NCBI RefSeq assembly: GCF_016097555.1
Contig: NC_054704.1
Location: forward strand, 26,352,236-26,416,235
Direction of reading: 5' to 3'
DNA length: 64,000 nucleotides
Source: Gigantopelta aegis
Taxonomy: Eukaryota > Mollusca > Gastropoda > Neomphalida > Peltospiridae
Made by a program: the position numbers and the translations under genes
In this document: one piece after another, positions 38,641 through 49,194 of the stretch
Layout: every line of letters begins with the position of its first letter
Numbering within the stretch: the first letter of the stretch is position 1
Notes under the pieces: model-generated
Told to the model about the DNA's origin: nothing
The model's input: the letters and a program-made list of their open reading frames with translations, nothing else
Databases searched by the model: none

Positions 38641-41600
38641 GGGGCTTTTTGGGGGTTGGTTTTTTTAACTTCTAAGGCTGCAAAATGGCATCCACAAAAT
38701 CAGTATGCAAGATTTAAGATTTTGTGAGAATTTGTTTTAAAATGTGTAGTCAAATGCAGTTTGTTATTGATATTAGATGGCTTTTTATTAGAATTTTTAA
38801 TGTATCATAATTATATATACCAAACTGAATTCATTCATTCATTCATTCATTCATTCATTCATTCATTCATTCATACATTCATTCATTCATCCATCCATCC
38901 ATCCATCCATCCATTCATTCATTCATTCATCCATCCATTCATTTATCCATGATTTATTTTACAACTATAAATTCTGTAAGTCTGATTGATAACTTCTGTG
39001 ACAGATATTGTTGATAGCCAGTCTATAAAGTCCACAAGTCTTGCTCTTTCTTCAGACTACCCTGTCTGTGGGATGGTGCATATAAAAGATCCCTTGCTGC
39101 TAATCGAAATGAGTAGCCCATGAAGTGGCAACAGCGGGTTTCCTCTCTCAATATCTGTGTGGTCCTTAACCATATGTCTGATGCCATATAACTGTAAATA
39201 CAATGTGTTGAGCGCATCGTTAAATAAAACATTTCTTTCTTTTTTTTGCTCTTTCTTCAGGTGACTTTGATAGAGCTGGGTCACAGGATCCTTTCACCAT
39301 CCCGATACCACAGAGTCTCGCAGAGGACTTTATCATCAAGTGTGCCGAGGTTCCATTCCATGTGATGTGTACAGAGTGCAACTTTCTCATCAAGGATCAC
39401 CACCACATGAAGCATCATGGGAAGAAAACGGCTTACAGCCATTTTCTTTCTTCTCATGCAGATTCCACCCCAGTATGTAACATGCACTGACATATTCAAT
39501 CAGTTTTAACATACATTTAACTGAATAATATGCTTTTAGATAATGCATTAAGTGAGCAGGATGTAGCTCAGTGGTAGAGCACTCACCTGAGGTGCTTTAG
39601 ATTAATAGTTTCTGGCACAAGTCCTTTTGTAGATGGTTTTTCTGACACGTCTCATGAAAATAAGTCCTTGCAGTGAGCTTCAAGGACTGACTTTCTTAAG
39701 ATGAGTGTCAGGAAAAAATCATCTATAAAAGAACGAGTGCCAAAAATAATTTTAGTTCAATCAGTCTAATAATTTTAGTATAATTATTATAAAATTCACT
39801 GCATTTGTTTTTTGTATATCTGCGGTCTCAGCTGATGTATATTATGTTACATATTACATGACATCACATAATACCTTTGCTTACAGAATGACACAATCAA
39901 TAGCAAGATGTGTTATGTTACAGCAAAGCAGCTGGTGGTATCTTTTATAGCACATGCACACAAGTTTAATTGTGTTTGTCCTTTACACTAGTAATTTGTT
40001 TTAAATGAGGAAGAAAGATTGTGGCTTTATTTATTGTGTTAGTGATTAAAATCTTTAGATTTGCATTAAACTTTTAAACCCTGTTTTAAAATGTGTTACA
40101 AAGTGTTACACATACCATATTGTGTTGAACATCTAATGACCTTCTTGAACCATGGCAAGACCTTGATAGACTGTTCATTGATAGACATTTAGAAAGAGAC
40201 TTAGGACAGTCTGTCAATCAAAGAAATATCTGTGGGTCTGGGTACTAATTGAACCATGTCCCAGGGCTCGAACTTAACGATGGCACTGATGACAATATCT
40301 GTCATTGAAATATAATTTGCTTTGGGTTGGGTTTTGTGCCATTGAATAAAAAAATTAGTGCTGTCAATAAAACTCCTCAATGACAGCAAAAGAAATATAT
40401 ATGGTGTACAGTATTGGACATTTATTCAATTGAAATATGTCTACATGCAACAAAATAACCTTTCAGTTATATTTATTTGCTGCGAAAAGAATTTTAAAAA
40501 ACAATTGACATAGGCAGGTTAACAATTTTGTTGGTGTGCCGTTTCACCCACAGCAATAAAAAAAAAACCCACTGTAGGTGACAAATTCTTAAATTTGAGT
40601 GCTGATGTCCTGGGATGTCATTGAACACATTTATTTGTTTTTTTCATTCAGGCTGGAGTTTTCTCAATGTACCTGAGTGGAACCACTTGCACCTCTTGTG
40701 ACCAGATTCTCCACCCATCCGACTTCGTTGACGACTGTCACCGCTGTGATCGAGGCTTGACAGGCAGGAGGACCGAGTTGAACTGCAAAACAATGAAGGA
40801 ATTTGTCCGCAGGGTCGGCCTCACGCTGGAGAGGAAGGCAAGCAGCGCCATCGACATCACGAGTGAACTCGATGAGGTACTGACCGTGGATGATAGCTTA
40901 GACGATGTAATCGATTTGGTATCTGATGATTCGTTGATATCATGTTCGTCTGAGCATGTGACAGATGCGCCAACTGTAGACTATTCTGCAGCAAATTGCA
41001 GCTCGGTTCACACTGATTTGATATATTTAATGAAATCTACTAGGGAAAGTACCCCTTATGATGAGATTAACATGCCAGATCCTAATGTTATCATGAGTGA
41101 GAAATGTTCTTCAGATAACAGTGTTAATGATAGTGGCATCGGGAAAAATATCTTGAGTGACAGTCAGTTGTCAGGTAATTATTTTACGGTCAACAACAAA
41201 AGCGCTTCAGAGAAGAATCATGTTACAAGGCATTATTTTACTGCTGGTGAGAAAAGCACTTCAGACAGTAGTAAAATATCGGATGATGGTGATGGTAGTA
41301 GTAGTAGTAAATGTAGTAATACCAAAGTGCCGGATCATTATGGTGAGCCAGGTACTTCAGATAACAGTCAACAGATGCGTTATTTTGTTTTCGGTAAGGA
41401 AAAAAGCATTTCAGATGACAGTCCAGTATCATGTCATTACACTGACAGCGAGAAGAGCACTTCAGAGACGAGGCGTTATTTTAATGTTGAGATCAGCTCG
41501 GCGGATAGTAAAACACTACTAACAGAACCTTCAGCATCTGATAGCATGGAAACGTTATTTGAATATATACAAAGAATGAATATCTCGCAGCCTTCCGCTG

Positions 41601-44600
41601 ATTTCATTCCCTTATACCAAGATTCTGACATATTTGAAAAACATTACACTAAATCTGCTCCAGTACCTGAAGAAACTGTTTTATCACCAAACATGGTTGA
41701 AGACTGTCCAACTTCCAGTGCAAGTGAATATCCTAAAGATCATATCCATAGAAATCATGAAGAAGTTAGATTGAAAAAAAAGAAGAGGAAACATCATGAT
41801 GAAACTTTGCATGATGCAAAAAGGAGAAGAAAGATTGACCCTGATGATGATGATGATGATATATCACATTCTGTGAAACACCGCAAAACTGGCTCATATT
41901 TGAGGCTGAAGTCATCCGATTCTGGTCATTCACACAGAAAGACTAAGTCTGGCCATCACAAGTCTGGCCATCATAAGTCATCTAGACGGGCTGAGAAAAC
42001 ACGGGAAACCTCTCCAGAGGAAACATCCATGTCCATGAGTACAAATTGTCCTGTTTCTGAATTAAAACGGAAAAAGAAGAAGAAGAAGAGGAGAACAGCA
42101 GAAGAAGACCGAGAGTGGTTGATTTCCATTAACCAGAGAAAGTTTGCTTCAAATCTGAGTAATTCACTTTTTCCCTCTTATAAACTGAACATACCTAATA
42201 TGCTTTGCCCATCAATTCCAAAAACGGTATCAGCAGCATTCACTTGTGCAAAACAGAAATTGTTTAGGAAGAGGAAAAATAGGAAAAAGACTCTTGAAGG
42301 AGCTAAACTGCCTCTCCTGAATGGTTTAAGCTCTATGCTGGTAGCCTCGTGCAGGGAACCGAAAGATCTGGACAAAATGAACCACATTATCTTTCTGGAT
42401 TTGGACAATTGGTGTGGCTTTTTCAAAATGTTGCCATCCTGTCTTCCTGATAAGACATTTGTTTGGGCTTTCTTTGGTGCAGGGCTACAAAATTGGAGAG
42501 TACCAACGTAAGTGCATAAAATGTTCTTTGATTGAAGCAGTGTATTTTCCACATTAAAAAAAAGGTATTTCCACATCACATCAAAGCAGGAAATATAAAT
42601 GCAGTTTTCTGTAAATTTTTTCAAGAACTTTAGATTTTGTTTATTAATGGAAAAGACAAATACATGCACAACATTGGCCCTTGTAACCATGATTGTTTCA
42701 ATTCGACAAGGGAAGAGTTTTGTTAAAAATAATTACTGCTATCCATTCATTCATTAATTTTTTAATTTTTTTTTAAATATGTAAGGTTAAAACAAATATT
42801 CCTGAGGTCAGTTTTAGTAGTATATTAGTGTTTAGTGTTCTGATGATCAGTTATATTTGAAAATTGATCAGGTGCAATGTAGGTTTTAATAATCGGTGGT
42901 ATTTGAAAATTGATCAGGTACAATGTAGGTTTTAATGATCAGTGGTATTTGAAAATTGATCATGTGCAATGTAGGTTTTAATGATGTAATGATCAGTTAT
43001 ATTGAAAATTGATCATGTGCAATGTAGGTTTTAATGATGTAATGATCAGTTGTATTTGAAAATTGATCAGGTACGATGTAGGTTTTAATGATGTAATGAT
43101 CAGTTATATTGAAAATTGATCATGTGCAATGTAGGTTTTAATGATGTAATGATCAGTTGTATTTGAAAATTGATGAGGTGCAATGTAGGTTTTAACGATG
43201 TGATGATCAGTTGTATTTGAAAATTTATCAGGTACAATGTAGGTTTTAACGATGTGATAATCAGTTGTATTTGAAAATTGATCATGTGCAATGTAGGTTT
43301 TAACGATGTGATGATCAGTTGTATTTGAAAATTGATCAGGTACAACGTAGGTTTTAACGATGTGATGATCAGTTGTATTTGAAAATTGATCAGGTGCAAT
43401 GTAGGTTTTAACGATGTGATGATCAGTTGTATTTGAAAATTGATGAGGTGCAATGTAGGTTTTAACGATGTGATGATCAGTTGTATTTGAAAATTGATCA
43501 TGTGCAATGTAGGTTGTAACGATGTGATGATCAGTTGTATTTGAAAATTGATCAGGTACAATGTAGGTTTTAACGATGTGATGATCAGTTGTATTTGAAA
43601 ATTGATCATGTGCAATGTAGGTTGTAACGATGTGATGATCAGTTGTATTTGAAAATTGATCAGGTACAATGTAGGTTTTAACGATGTGATGATCAGTTAT
43701 GAAATCCTTAAACAATCGTCATGAAAAATGTTAACTAATTATTCTATTTCTTTTAACTTAACCTGACTTCAACAATGGCATATTAAACAATTGAGAAGCC
43801 AGGATGACTTAGATTATGCACCAGTAAGAAGAAGTCATCCGGACCGTATCAGCAAAGGAGAAAGAAGGAAGCTTTAGTCATGTTACCGGAATAGGATACA
43901 GAGGATTCAGTGGAAGATTTTGGGCCATCCCATTGGGATGTTCGGACCAGTCTACTTACATAGGGGGAATATACCATTGTTGAGGTCAGGTTAAGTATTC
44001 ACAAAAGAGAAACCGGTCCACGTTTTCCACAATTTTCTCATTCCACTGGCCCTCCATGGTGGGTAGGGGTGGGAGATTAAAATAAGTTTTAAAACAATCA
44101 TATGGATGGTTCAGCAGAAGTCATCAGTTGGTTGCTTGGACTTCTGAGTAGCGACAAGATGGCAGATAACAATTTCTTCAATCCTTTTTTTTTTTTGGAG
44201 ATGTACCAAGGAAAAATCACTTTTTATTCATTCTGTAACCCCATATGCATCAAGGTGGTAACAGCAAATCATTTTTATTTTCCTGGTGGGAAGGAAATGG
44301 GTAAAAAAAAAAAAAAAAAAAAAACCCACAAAAATGTACCGTTCTTTATTATGTGTTGAGTGCTCTTTATTTTGTGTGATTAAATGGCAGAATTGTACTT
44401 TTGAATTACATGTACCATTAAGCAAACTGATCTTCTCCAATGCTTTAGCTTTTTTTTTTTCTCTTTTTTTTTTTTCAGAAACGAGGCCTTCCTGCGCCTC
44501 AAGATGAAAGGGTGGCTTCATTTTCATGATCAGTGTGGTGCTAGCAAGGATGCTGCCGATTTTGCTCTCTGTCTCACAGTATGTTGTCACTGTTCTAAAT

Positions 44601-45965
44601 AAGACTGTATTTTTATGAGATCACTATATTAACTCATCAACTCGTTCTTTTCCATTTCTACTTGTCCTGCCTGAAATGAGCTTATCCCACTCAAATGTTT
44701 TCATTGAAAGAGTCCCAACGATATTTAAATAGGTTTCTAGCTGGGCAACAAACTTTCTCAGTTAAAACTGTCAAACATATTGTAGCATGCAATTCATGGA
44801 TAAATTTTTGTTTTGTTACTTGTTTGTTGTTATTTTCATTTGACTTTTATCTTGTTGAACAAGTTGTTAGAACAGTGTACCTGTTCTATTCCCAGAACCA
44901 CTTGTTCCGGACAAGTCGATAAGTATGAGTGTAGAACACCGCTTATAATTTTTGTTTTGAAATAAAAGTAACCATTTACTTTTCACATGCATGCTATCAC
45001 TGTCAAGGCTAAAAACAAATATCCAGTATCGATTTTTAAAACCTAAGTATTTCTTAGAGCTTTTGTGAAAAATGGGTAATACACCATGGAAGTCAAACTT
45101 TATGTTATCAGTACATGATAAAGCTATACACAATATCTTAAAGGCACAGACCCTAGTTTTAACCTGTAAAAAATGGACACCAAGTTTAGTTAATTTACAA
45201 ACCTGTAAGTCATTTGGATAAAGTTACAACTGTGAAAGAAGAATCTGTGACTTTAAAACAGGAAATATCTTTAAAAATAGACTAGTTCTACTCTAATCAA
45301 TAAACCTCTACCTCTCAGACACACATGCATTTTTAAAAATATAAAAAATGCAATTTTTGGTACTATAAACACCAGGATGACCAGAAATACTGCGATCCTA
45401 CAGAAATGGATAATCTAAAGAAGAAAATATAAGTAATGTTTGATTTCAGTGATCATAAATGGCTCTAATAGTGAAAAATATGCTGTAATGTTCAAAAACT
45501 AGGGTCTGTCCCTTTAAGGCATTGTGATTTAAAAAAAAATAGACTGGAAAACTGTATGTGGGACAGGCGGTTAGACTGACAAAAGGATGGAGACGAAACC
45601 TATAGTCCCATCCGGTTGGACCGGTTGGAAGCTAATAACTGAATACTGATTCACATGGGAATTAGTTTGTAATCATAGATGTCTTTACCCAAGTTTAATG
45701 TAATAAAAACAGTTCATTTTTGCAGATTGGGAAAATGGATGAACGCTTACCGAAGAATATCCCATTCACAATTCTCTCAGGTGACAAAGGTTTTATTGAA
45801 GTGGAACGCCAGATGAAATCCTCTGCCCGTCGAACGGTTGTGATTAACCCACATGATGAAGTTCACAAACGGTCCAGTGAAATTCTGTATGCAGCAATTA
45901 TCAGTGTTCTTTCATCAGACAATAATCTCAGTAAAGACCATACCGAGGAATTGTCAACAGCATAA
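25833..45965 (+). CDS. ZNF451: ZNF451-like protein (SIM, C2H2 fingers, PIN-like domain), about 1096 aa
   Basis: Exons: 25833-25874 (ATG; exon begins 25828), 28570-28698, 29314-29440, 36445-36854, 38237-38411, 39261-39472, 40652-42507, 44479-44578, 45726-45965; all phases join. ZNF451 is a nuclear SUMO E3/E4 ligase in vertebrates. Seen here: an acidic-hydrophobic SUMO-interacting motif near the start (DSDLEIIE), a helical charged segment, then five C2H2-type fingers (about residues 179-205, 225-250, 262-288, 327-360, and 378 onward). A Ser/Asp-rich region follows with a second, canonical motif VIDLVSDD (451-458) and basic stretches (KKKKRKHHD, KRKKKKKKRR). The C-terminus is a PIN-like domain: FLDLDNW (from 946), KDAADFALC (1007-1015), PFTILSGDKGF (1030-1040), very close to human ZNF451. 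Length matches the human protein (~1060), but most of the long vertebrate finger array is absent. An upstream coding exon cannot be excluded, because frame continues to the acceptor before the ATG. Confidence 0.9.
25875..28569 (+). other. ZNF451-like intron 1: repeats only
   Basis: Contains a reverse SINE-tail fragment (26965-27045, 'tgaatgtttaacgacacccc') and two reverse copies of the dispersed repeat (27290-27660, 28115-28322) plus part of another near 27660-27830. No extra exon is supported. Confidence 0.55.
27290..28322 (-). repeat. Cluster of dispersed-repeat copies
   Basis: At least two partial copies of the 17371-17786 family in reverse orientation. Recognisable segments include 'gagttatggccc', 'atcatgtactgtta', and the end 'agcagtactctcagaatg'. 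Confidence 0.65.
29441..30198 (+). other. Intron spacer left of the DIRS element
   Basis: AT-rich. At 30138-30176 it shares 'ctgtccacctccatatccca' with the tail region near 58480-58505, so the DIRS element lies next to an older repeat. Confidence 0.5.
33411..35120 (+). pseudogene. RNase H - tyrosine recombinase part of the DIRS fossil
   Basis: A 569-codon open frame within the broken element. The RNase H part has VATDSTTAVAYINCRGG and HIPGVSNVLVDTLSR. The recombinase part carries an Arg in ATAARVSEL, HELRALAATMSL, and a candidate catalytic Tyr in FANYYLRD near the end. This order, RNase H followed by a tyrosine recombinase, is diagnostic of DIRS and separates it from Ty3/gypsy elements with a DDE integrase. 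As part of a fossil it is not treated as a working host gene. Confidence 0.85.
35713..35788. repeat. Internal complementary region of the DIRS element
   Basis: An imperfect palindrome. Its left half ('gaggacaggtaatggctata') is the reverse complement of the outer left terminus (30199-30225). Its right half is the reverse complement of the outer right terminus (about 35973-36022). In DIRS-1 such a region templates completion of the ends through a circular intermediate. Confidence 0.8.
36110..36300 (+). repeat. GA/GT low-complexity tract with SINE fragment
   Basis: Purine-rich 'gagagaga' and 'gtgtgtgt' runs surround a reverse SINE 3' end at about 36155-36225 ('aaggaaatgttttatttaac'). Confidence 0.7.
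36855..38236 (+). other. ZNF451-like intron 4
   Basis: Holds one SINE (37325-37605). The rest is AT-rich without supported features. Confidence 0.5.
37325..37605 (+). mobile_element. tRNA-derived SINE, second tail type
   Basis: Head 'gtccagtggtaaaacattct', body 'gggatggtgcatataaaaga', tail 'gatgataataaatcaatgtg' with 'taaacaaaacaaacttta'. Confidence 0.8.
38600..38639 (+). repeat. Poly-G run, 40 nt
   Basis: Forty consecutive G, followed by T and several shorter G runs, inside ZNF451-like intron 5. Run length may be a sequencing or assembly estimate. Confidence 0.9.
38828..38945 (+). repeat. (ATTC)n/(ATCC)n microsatellite
   Basis: A four-base tandem repeat in intron 5. The open frame of repeated FIHS residues read through it is not a gene. 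Confidence 0.95.
39041..39260 (+). mobile_element. 5'-truncated SINE at the exon 6 acceptor, with 15-bp target duplication
   Basis: The SINE (39056-39245) starts within the body and ends with the family tail. TTGCTCTTTCTTCAG flanks it on both sides, at 39041-39055 and 39246-39260. The right copy is the pyrimidine tract and AG of the 3' splice site used by the exon at 39261. Confidence 0.92.
39553..39604 (+). mobile_element. SINE head fragment (tRNA-like)
   Basis: 'gatgtagctcagtggtagag' is a pol III box A as in the SINE family. No cloverleaf or box B follows, so it is not a tRNA gene. Confidence 0.6.
39612..39749. repeat. Fold-back (palindromic) element
   Basis: Arms of about 60 bp: left 'tggcacaagtccttttgtag' pairs with the right end (reverse complement 'tggcactcgttcttttatag'), through to 'aagtccttg' near the centre. 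As an intronic hairpin it could be a MITE or a source of small RNA. Confidence 0.7.
40262..40604 (+). mobile_element. MITE with CAGGGCTC end, 343 bp
   Basis: Left end CAGGGCTCGAACTTAA, right end an eroded inverted copy. ATGTCC flanks both sides (40256-40261 and 40605-40610). It is related to 24946-25711; both share 'gaaatatgtctacat' and 'caaaataacctt'. Confidence 0.7.
42850..43700. repeat. Minisatellite, 54-bp unit, about 16 copies
   Basis: Units run 'gatgatcagttgtatttgaa' then 'aattgatcaggtacaatgta' then 'ggttttaac'. Left-hand units are shorter or variable; those from about 43190 on are regular. Because 54 is a multiple of three, two reverse frames stay open for about 190-200 codons; these are artefacts. 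Confidence 0.93.
43845..44045 (+). mobile_element. DIRS-family terminal repeat remnant
   Basis: An eroded copy of the right end of the 30199-36022 element: 'gaaagaaggaag', 'ggccatcccattgg', 'gggatgttcggaccag', then 'aaagagaaa'. No coding part accompanies it. It is a fossil older than the nearby longer copy, judging by its divergence. Confidence 0.75.
45010..45640 (+). repeat. Dispersed repeat interrupted by a TTAA MITE
   Basis: The left part ends 'acacaatatcttaa' and resumes after the MITE as 'ggcattgtgattt', ending 'gaaacctatagtcccatccg'. It lies in ZNF451-like intron 8. Confidence 0.75.
45142..45513 (+). mobile_element. TTAA MITE, 372 bp
   Basis: TTAA at 45138-45141 and 45514-45517. Both ends begin AGG(C/G)ACAGACCCTAG and are inverted. 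Removing it and one TTAA restores the surrounding repeat, so the ends are certain. Confidence 0.88.
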
Positions 45966-46899
45966 AGACTATGTTGGAAATGATCCTTGCAAATATTATA
46001 TTTATTCACATTCAGATTAAGGCTTGTGTTAAATAGCTTCACACCATTCTGAGGACAGTTTAAAAGGAATGTTATCATTGTTTTAGCATCATGTCAGTTT
46101 TCATTTAATTTCCCTACATAGAAAATTCCAGGAGCTAGTTTTTAGTTCTGCAGCAGAGGCTGAAAAAGAGCTTTAGTTTTTAGGCAACCTGAGCTAGTAG
46201 CGTAACATTTGTCACTATGGCTGAAATTAATCTCTGGGGTGTTGATTTCTTGGAAATATTTTTATATTTTTTATTTTTTTAAATTGATGTGAACAAGATT
46301 GTGGGCCTTTTCCAAAATGGTCCCCAGTCCATCATTGACATTTTATATCTTCAGAACTACAAAACTGAGAAAGGTGATCTTGATGATCTTGGGGTCAATG
46401 AGTTCATTAAACCTATTTGTAATGCTATTAAATATTGGGTTGGCAAACGTTAGAAATGGCTGAAAACAAAGGGCAGTATTTTTGGTATGAAAATCTAATA
46501 ATAATTGTAATATGACTTAGAAAAAGCTATTTTTATATCAAATGTTAGATTTTGATTGTTGATACTTTAAATTAATATGTTTTGAAATTTGAAAATGACT
46601 ATACTAAAATATAACTATTAACTGTAAAATAGCATATAAAAATGGCAGACATTTGTCATACAGTTGTAAGTAAGCATTGTCATTATACAGCTATTAGCAC
46701 CCACAAACCATGATAACTACATCACCTAACCTCTAAGGTCTGTATAAATTAATAAATAAATAAATGAGCAAGTGAATGTTAGAACTAATGAATGTTTAGC
46801 AAACTCTGTATGAAAAAATGTGAAGGTAGTGCATACAATGTGTTGTACATATTACTGCACTCATATATACACTTCGATTCATTATCAACTCGCGTGACT

Positions 46900-47560
46900 T
46901 GTGTTGGTGGATCTGCACACACAACAAATTCATCTGATGCATCCCTTGGATACATTGCCCTTTATTTGCATGCTGCCTTGCAAGGTTGTCCAGTGTCAGG
47001 TGCACACCAGGATGTTCAGCAATTCAGGATCAGTTGAATCAAATAGAGCCCGTTTCATCACCATGGGTAAAGCACACCCATCAAACTTTTTCTTGAAATC
47101 AACTTTGTGGAAATCTTATGCAAGGGCATTATGGTTTATTGGCATGTCATCAGAGGTAAAGGCATCAGTGTAGTCTGCAGATTTAGGTGTCTTCAGTTGG
47201 TGGCCGTTTCTTCGCAAGCATGCTCTTTTTATTGACAATGTCACACTGAAACTTGTTCAACAACAGGCAGTCAGCATTGTTGTATAATGTAATGTACACA
47301 GACCAACAGATTTGGTGGCTGTTTCCAGGTTGGGAACTGCTGAAAGTGTCCAACTTTCTGCGTCATTCTGCAATAAACTGGACATTTTCCATCGTCCTAG
47401 AAAGAGTTCACTGCGTCACATATATGTGTACTGCCTTTATTCCAACTGTAAAACAATGATCCAGAAGCCATATAAGAACATCACTGTCTTGACTGCTCAT
47501 AACAATGTGCTGGGTCTATTTTCCTACAGCATATTTAATATGTAGCACAATTCTAGTATC
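46900..47560 (-). pseudogene. Possible decayed coding relic, family unknown
   Basis: On the minus strand several short stretches look like former protein, for example NADCLLLNKFQCDIVNKKSM and MVMKRALFDSTDPELLNILV, with stops and frame changes between them. No open frame remains, and I do not recognise the family. It may be a retroelement or host pseudogene, or chance. Confidence 0.25.
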
Positions 47561-47689
47561 AGCCTAATTTGTCATTTTAAAATGTTGACTACTGCCATCT
47601 ATTGTGATCTTAACTTCTAGTCCTGTTCACTATGTTTGTATTGATGCCTAGATATTTCATTATGTACTCTATGTAGACACGGGGGTGGG

Positions 47690-47875
47690 TCCTAGCCAGT
47701 ATCACCTGATGTATAGTTGGTCTAGGATTGATCCACGTCGGTGGGCCCATTGGGCTATTTCTCTCGGAGACTATCAAAATTATCAAATGTTTGACATCTA
47801 ATAGTTGATGATTATTAAATCATTATGCTTTAGAGGTGGGTTTTTTTGCAAAACAAACTTTACTGTACAGACGTT
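47690..47875 (+). mobile_element. SINE fragment, second tail type
   Basis: 'gtcggtgggcccattgggct' is followed by the 'tgtttgacatctaatagttg' tail; the middle of the body is missing. Confidence 0.7.
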
Positions 47876-49188
47876 TGCGGGACTTCCTAATAATACACGT
47901 GGAGTGAAGGAAATAATATATCTTCTCACATTCATGGAAGAAAAGCATGCCAGTCTTGCCCAGTATACACTAGTGCATGCTGTACAAGACTAGCTAAATA
48001 ATATGTATCACAGTATCTTGATTTGGCTGCGACACTTCATCTCTTTGTAGGGTTGCGAAAAACATTTAGTTTAATAATAAAGAAAGTTGACCAGTTGCAG
48101 TTGATTGTAAACTTGGGAACACATGGATAAAAAAAAGAATGGTGGCCATCAAATTTGTTAGGTCTCTGTATGAAAAATCTTGTGAACAATTGTGTTGGCC
48201 TCTGCTGCAGGACTATTTATAATAATTTTAGGTATGGATATAAATGTGTAAAAAACATTTCAGTGAAGGGAATTGGGTATTAAATCCAGAAAATTCTGAA
48301 GATTATTTTACCTATTTAATCAATCTATACTATAGATATTGGTAAAAATTTAACAGCAAGATAGAATTAAAGATGGGATTGGAGTTTTATTTTACATTAC
48401 ATGTCTATTCCACCATACCTAAAATCTAAAAGGCATCTGTGTTATTTTGAAGCATATCTGATTTTTATACTTATTATTGTACTTTTCTAGAATCTTTATC
48501 CTTTTTGTGCTAACTTCATAGTCACTGTACATATTTACCATATATGAGTCTACTATTAATAGAACTTACTGTAACTTATGTTGTTGACATCAACATTTTA
48601 TTGACTTTCTTTCATGCACATCCACCCACGTGCACACACACATTAACACTCTTTTGCATTCTAACAATCTTTAGCCTTCCATTCCATAAATGTTAAAGCA
48701 CAGCAAAATATTTGTATTGCAATTTGAAAAAATCTTTTGACGGTATTTTAGCTGGACAAAGAAAAAGAATACTGTATTGTATATTTTTATGTGACTTGTC
48801 TACAAGTAAATTAAGACAAAAAATGTTTAGCAATTTGGCACTACTGCATTGTACTTTTAAAGTAAGCTACATTCAGTGTGGCAGCTATGCATTTCATTTT
48901 GTATTGGAAATCGCCTGTTAGTTACACTGACAAATGATGCATCGGTTAAGCCAGTGTTTGATTTCACTTTGAAAGTCACAAGTTTTGTTTTACTTAAGCA
49001 CATTTACCAAACATTTTTACTAAAAAACTATTTAATTTGAATAATAAATGCAAGTTATACTGATGCTTATACTAATATTTGTCATATGCAAAGTTTTTGC
49101 AGTTTTGTTCTTTACTTATTGATCCTCTCTGTGTTATTCTGTTGTGATACTATGTTTTACAAAGGGATGTAAACTCATTTATTTTTGC

Positions 49189-49194
49189 AATAAA
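49189..49194 (+). terminator. Candidate poly(A) signal for the ZNF451-like gene
   Basis: AATAAA after a long non-repetitive AT-rich stretch. Its use would imply a 3.2 kb 3'UTR; the choice is tentative. Confidence 0.3.

Larger units (their letters stand above)
39473..40651 (+). other. ZNF451-like intron 6
   Basis: Contains a tRNA-like SINE head (39553-39604), a fold-back element (39612-39749) and a 343-bp MITE (40262-40604). No coding support. Confidence 0.55.
42508..44478 (+). other. ZNF451-like intron 7
   Basis: Contains the 54-bp minisatellite (42850-43700), an old DIRS terminal fragment (43845-44045), and poly-A and poly-T tracts up to the acceptor. Confidence 0.6.

Noticed and set aside
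38761-38952. A 63-codon frame of repeated Phe-Ile-His-Ser
   Set aside because: It is translation of the ATTC microsatellite.
39553-39604. tRNA-like sequence as a tRNA gene (also at 49655 and 63850)
   Set aside because: Only box A and part of box B are present, followed by SINE body or unrelated sequence; no cloverleaf.
43100-43715. Two overlapping minus-strand open frames of about 190 and 203 codons
   Set aside because: They are read-through of the 54-bp minisatellite; no start context, no non-repeat sequence.
44228-44590. A 120-codon minus-strand frame near ZNF451-like exon 8
   Set aside because: It runs antisense through the exon and through poly-T tracts; composition is low-complexity Lys and Phe.
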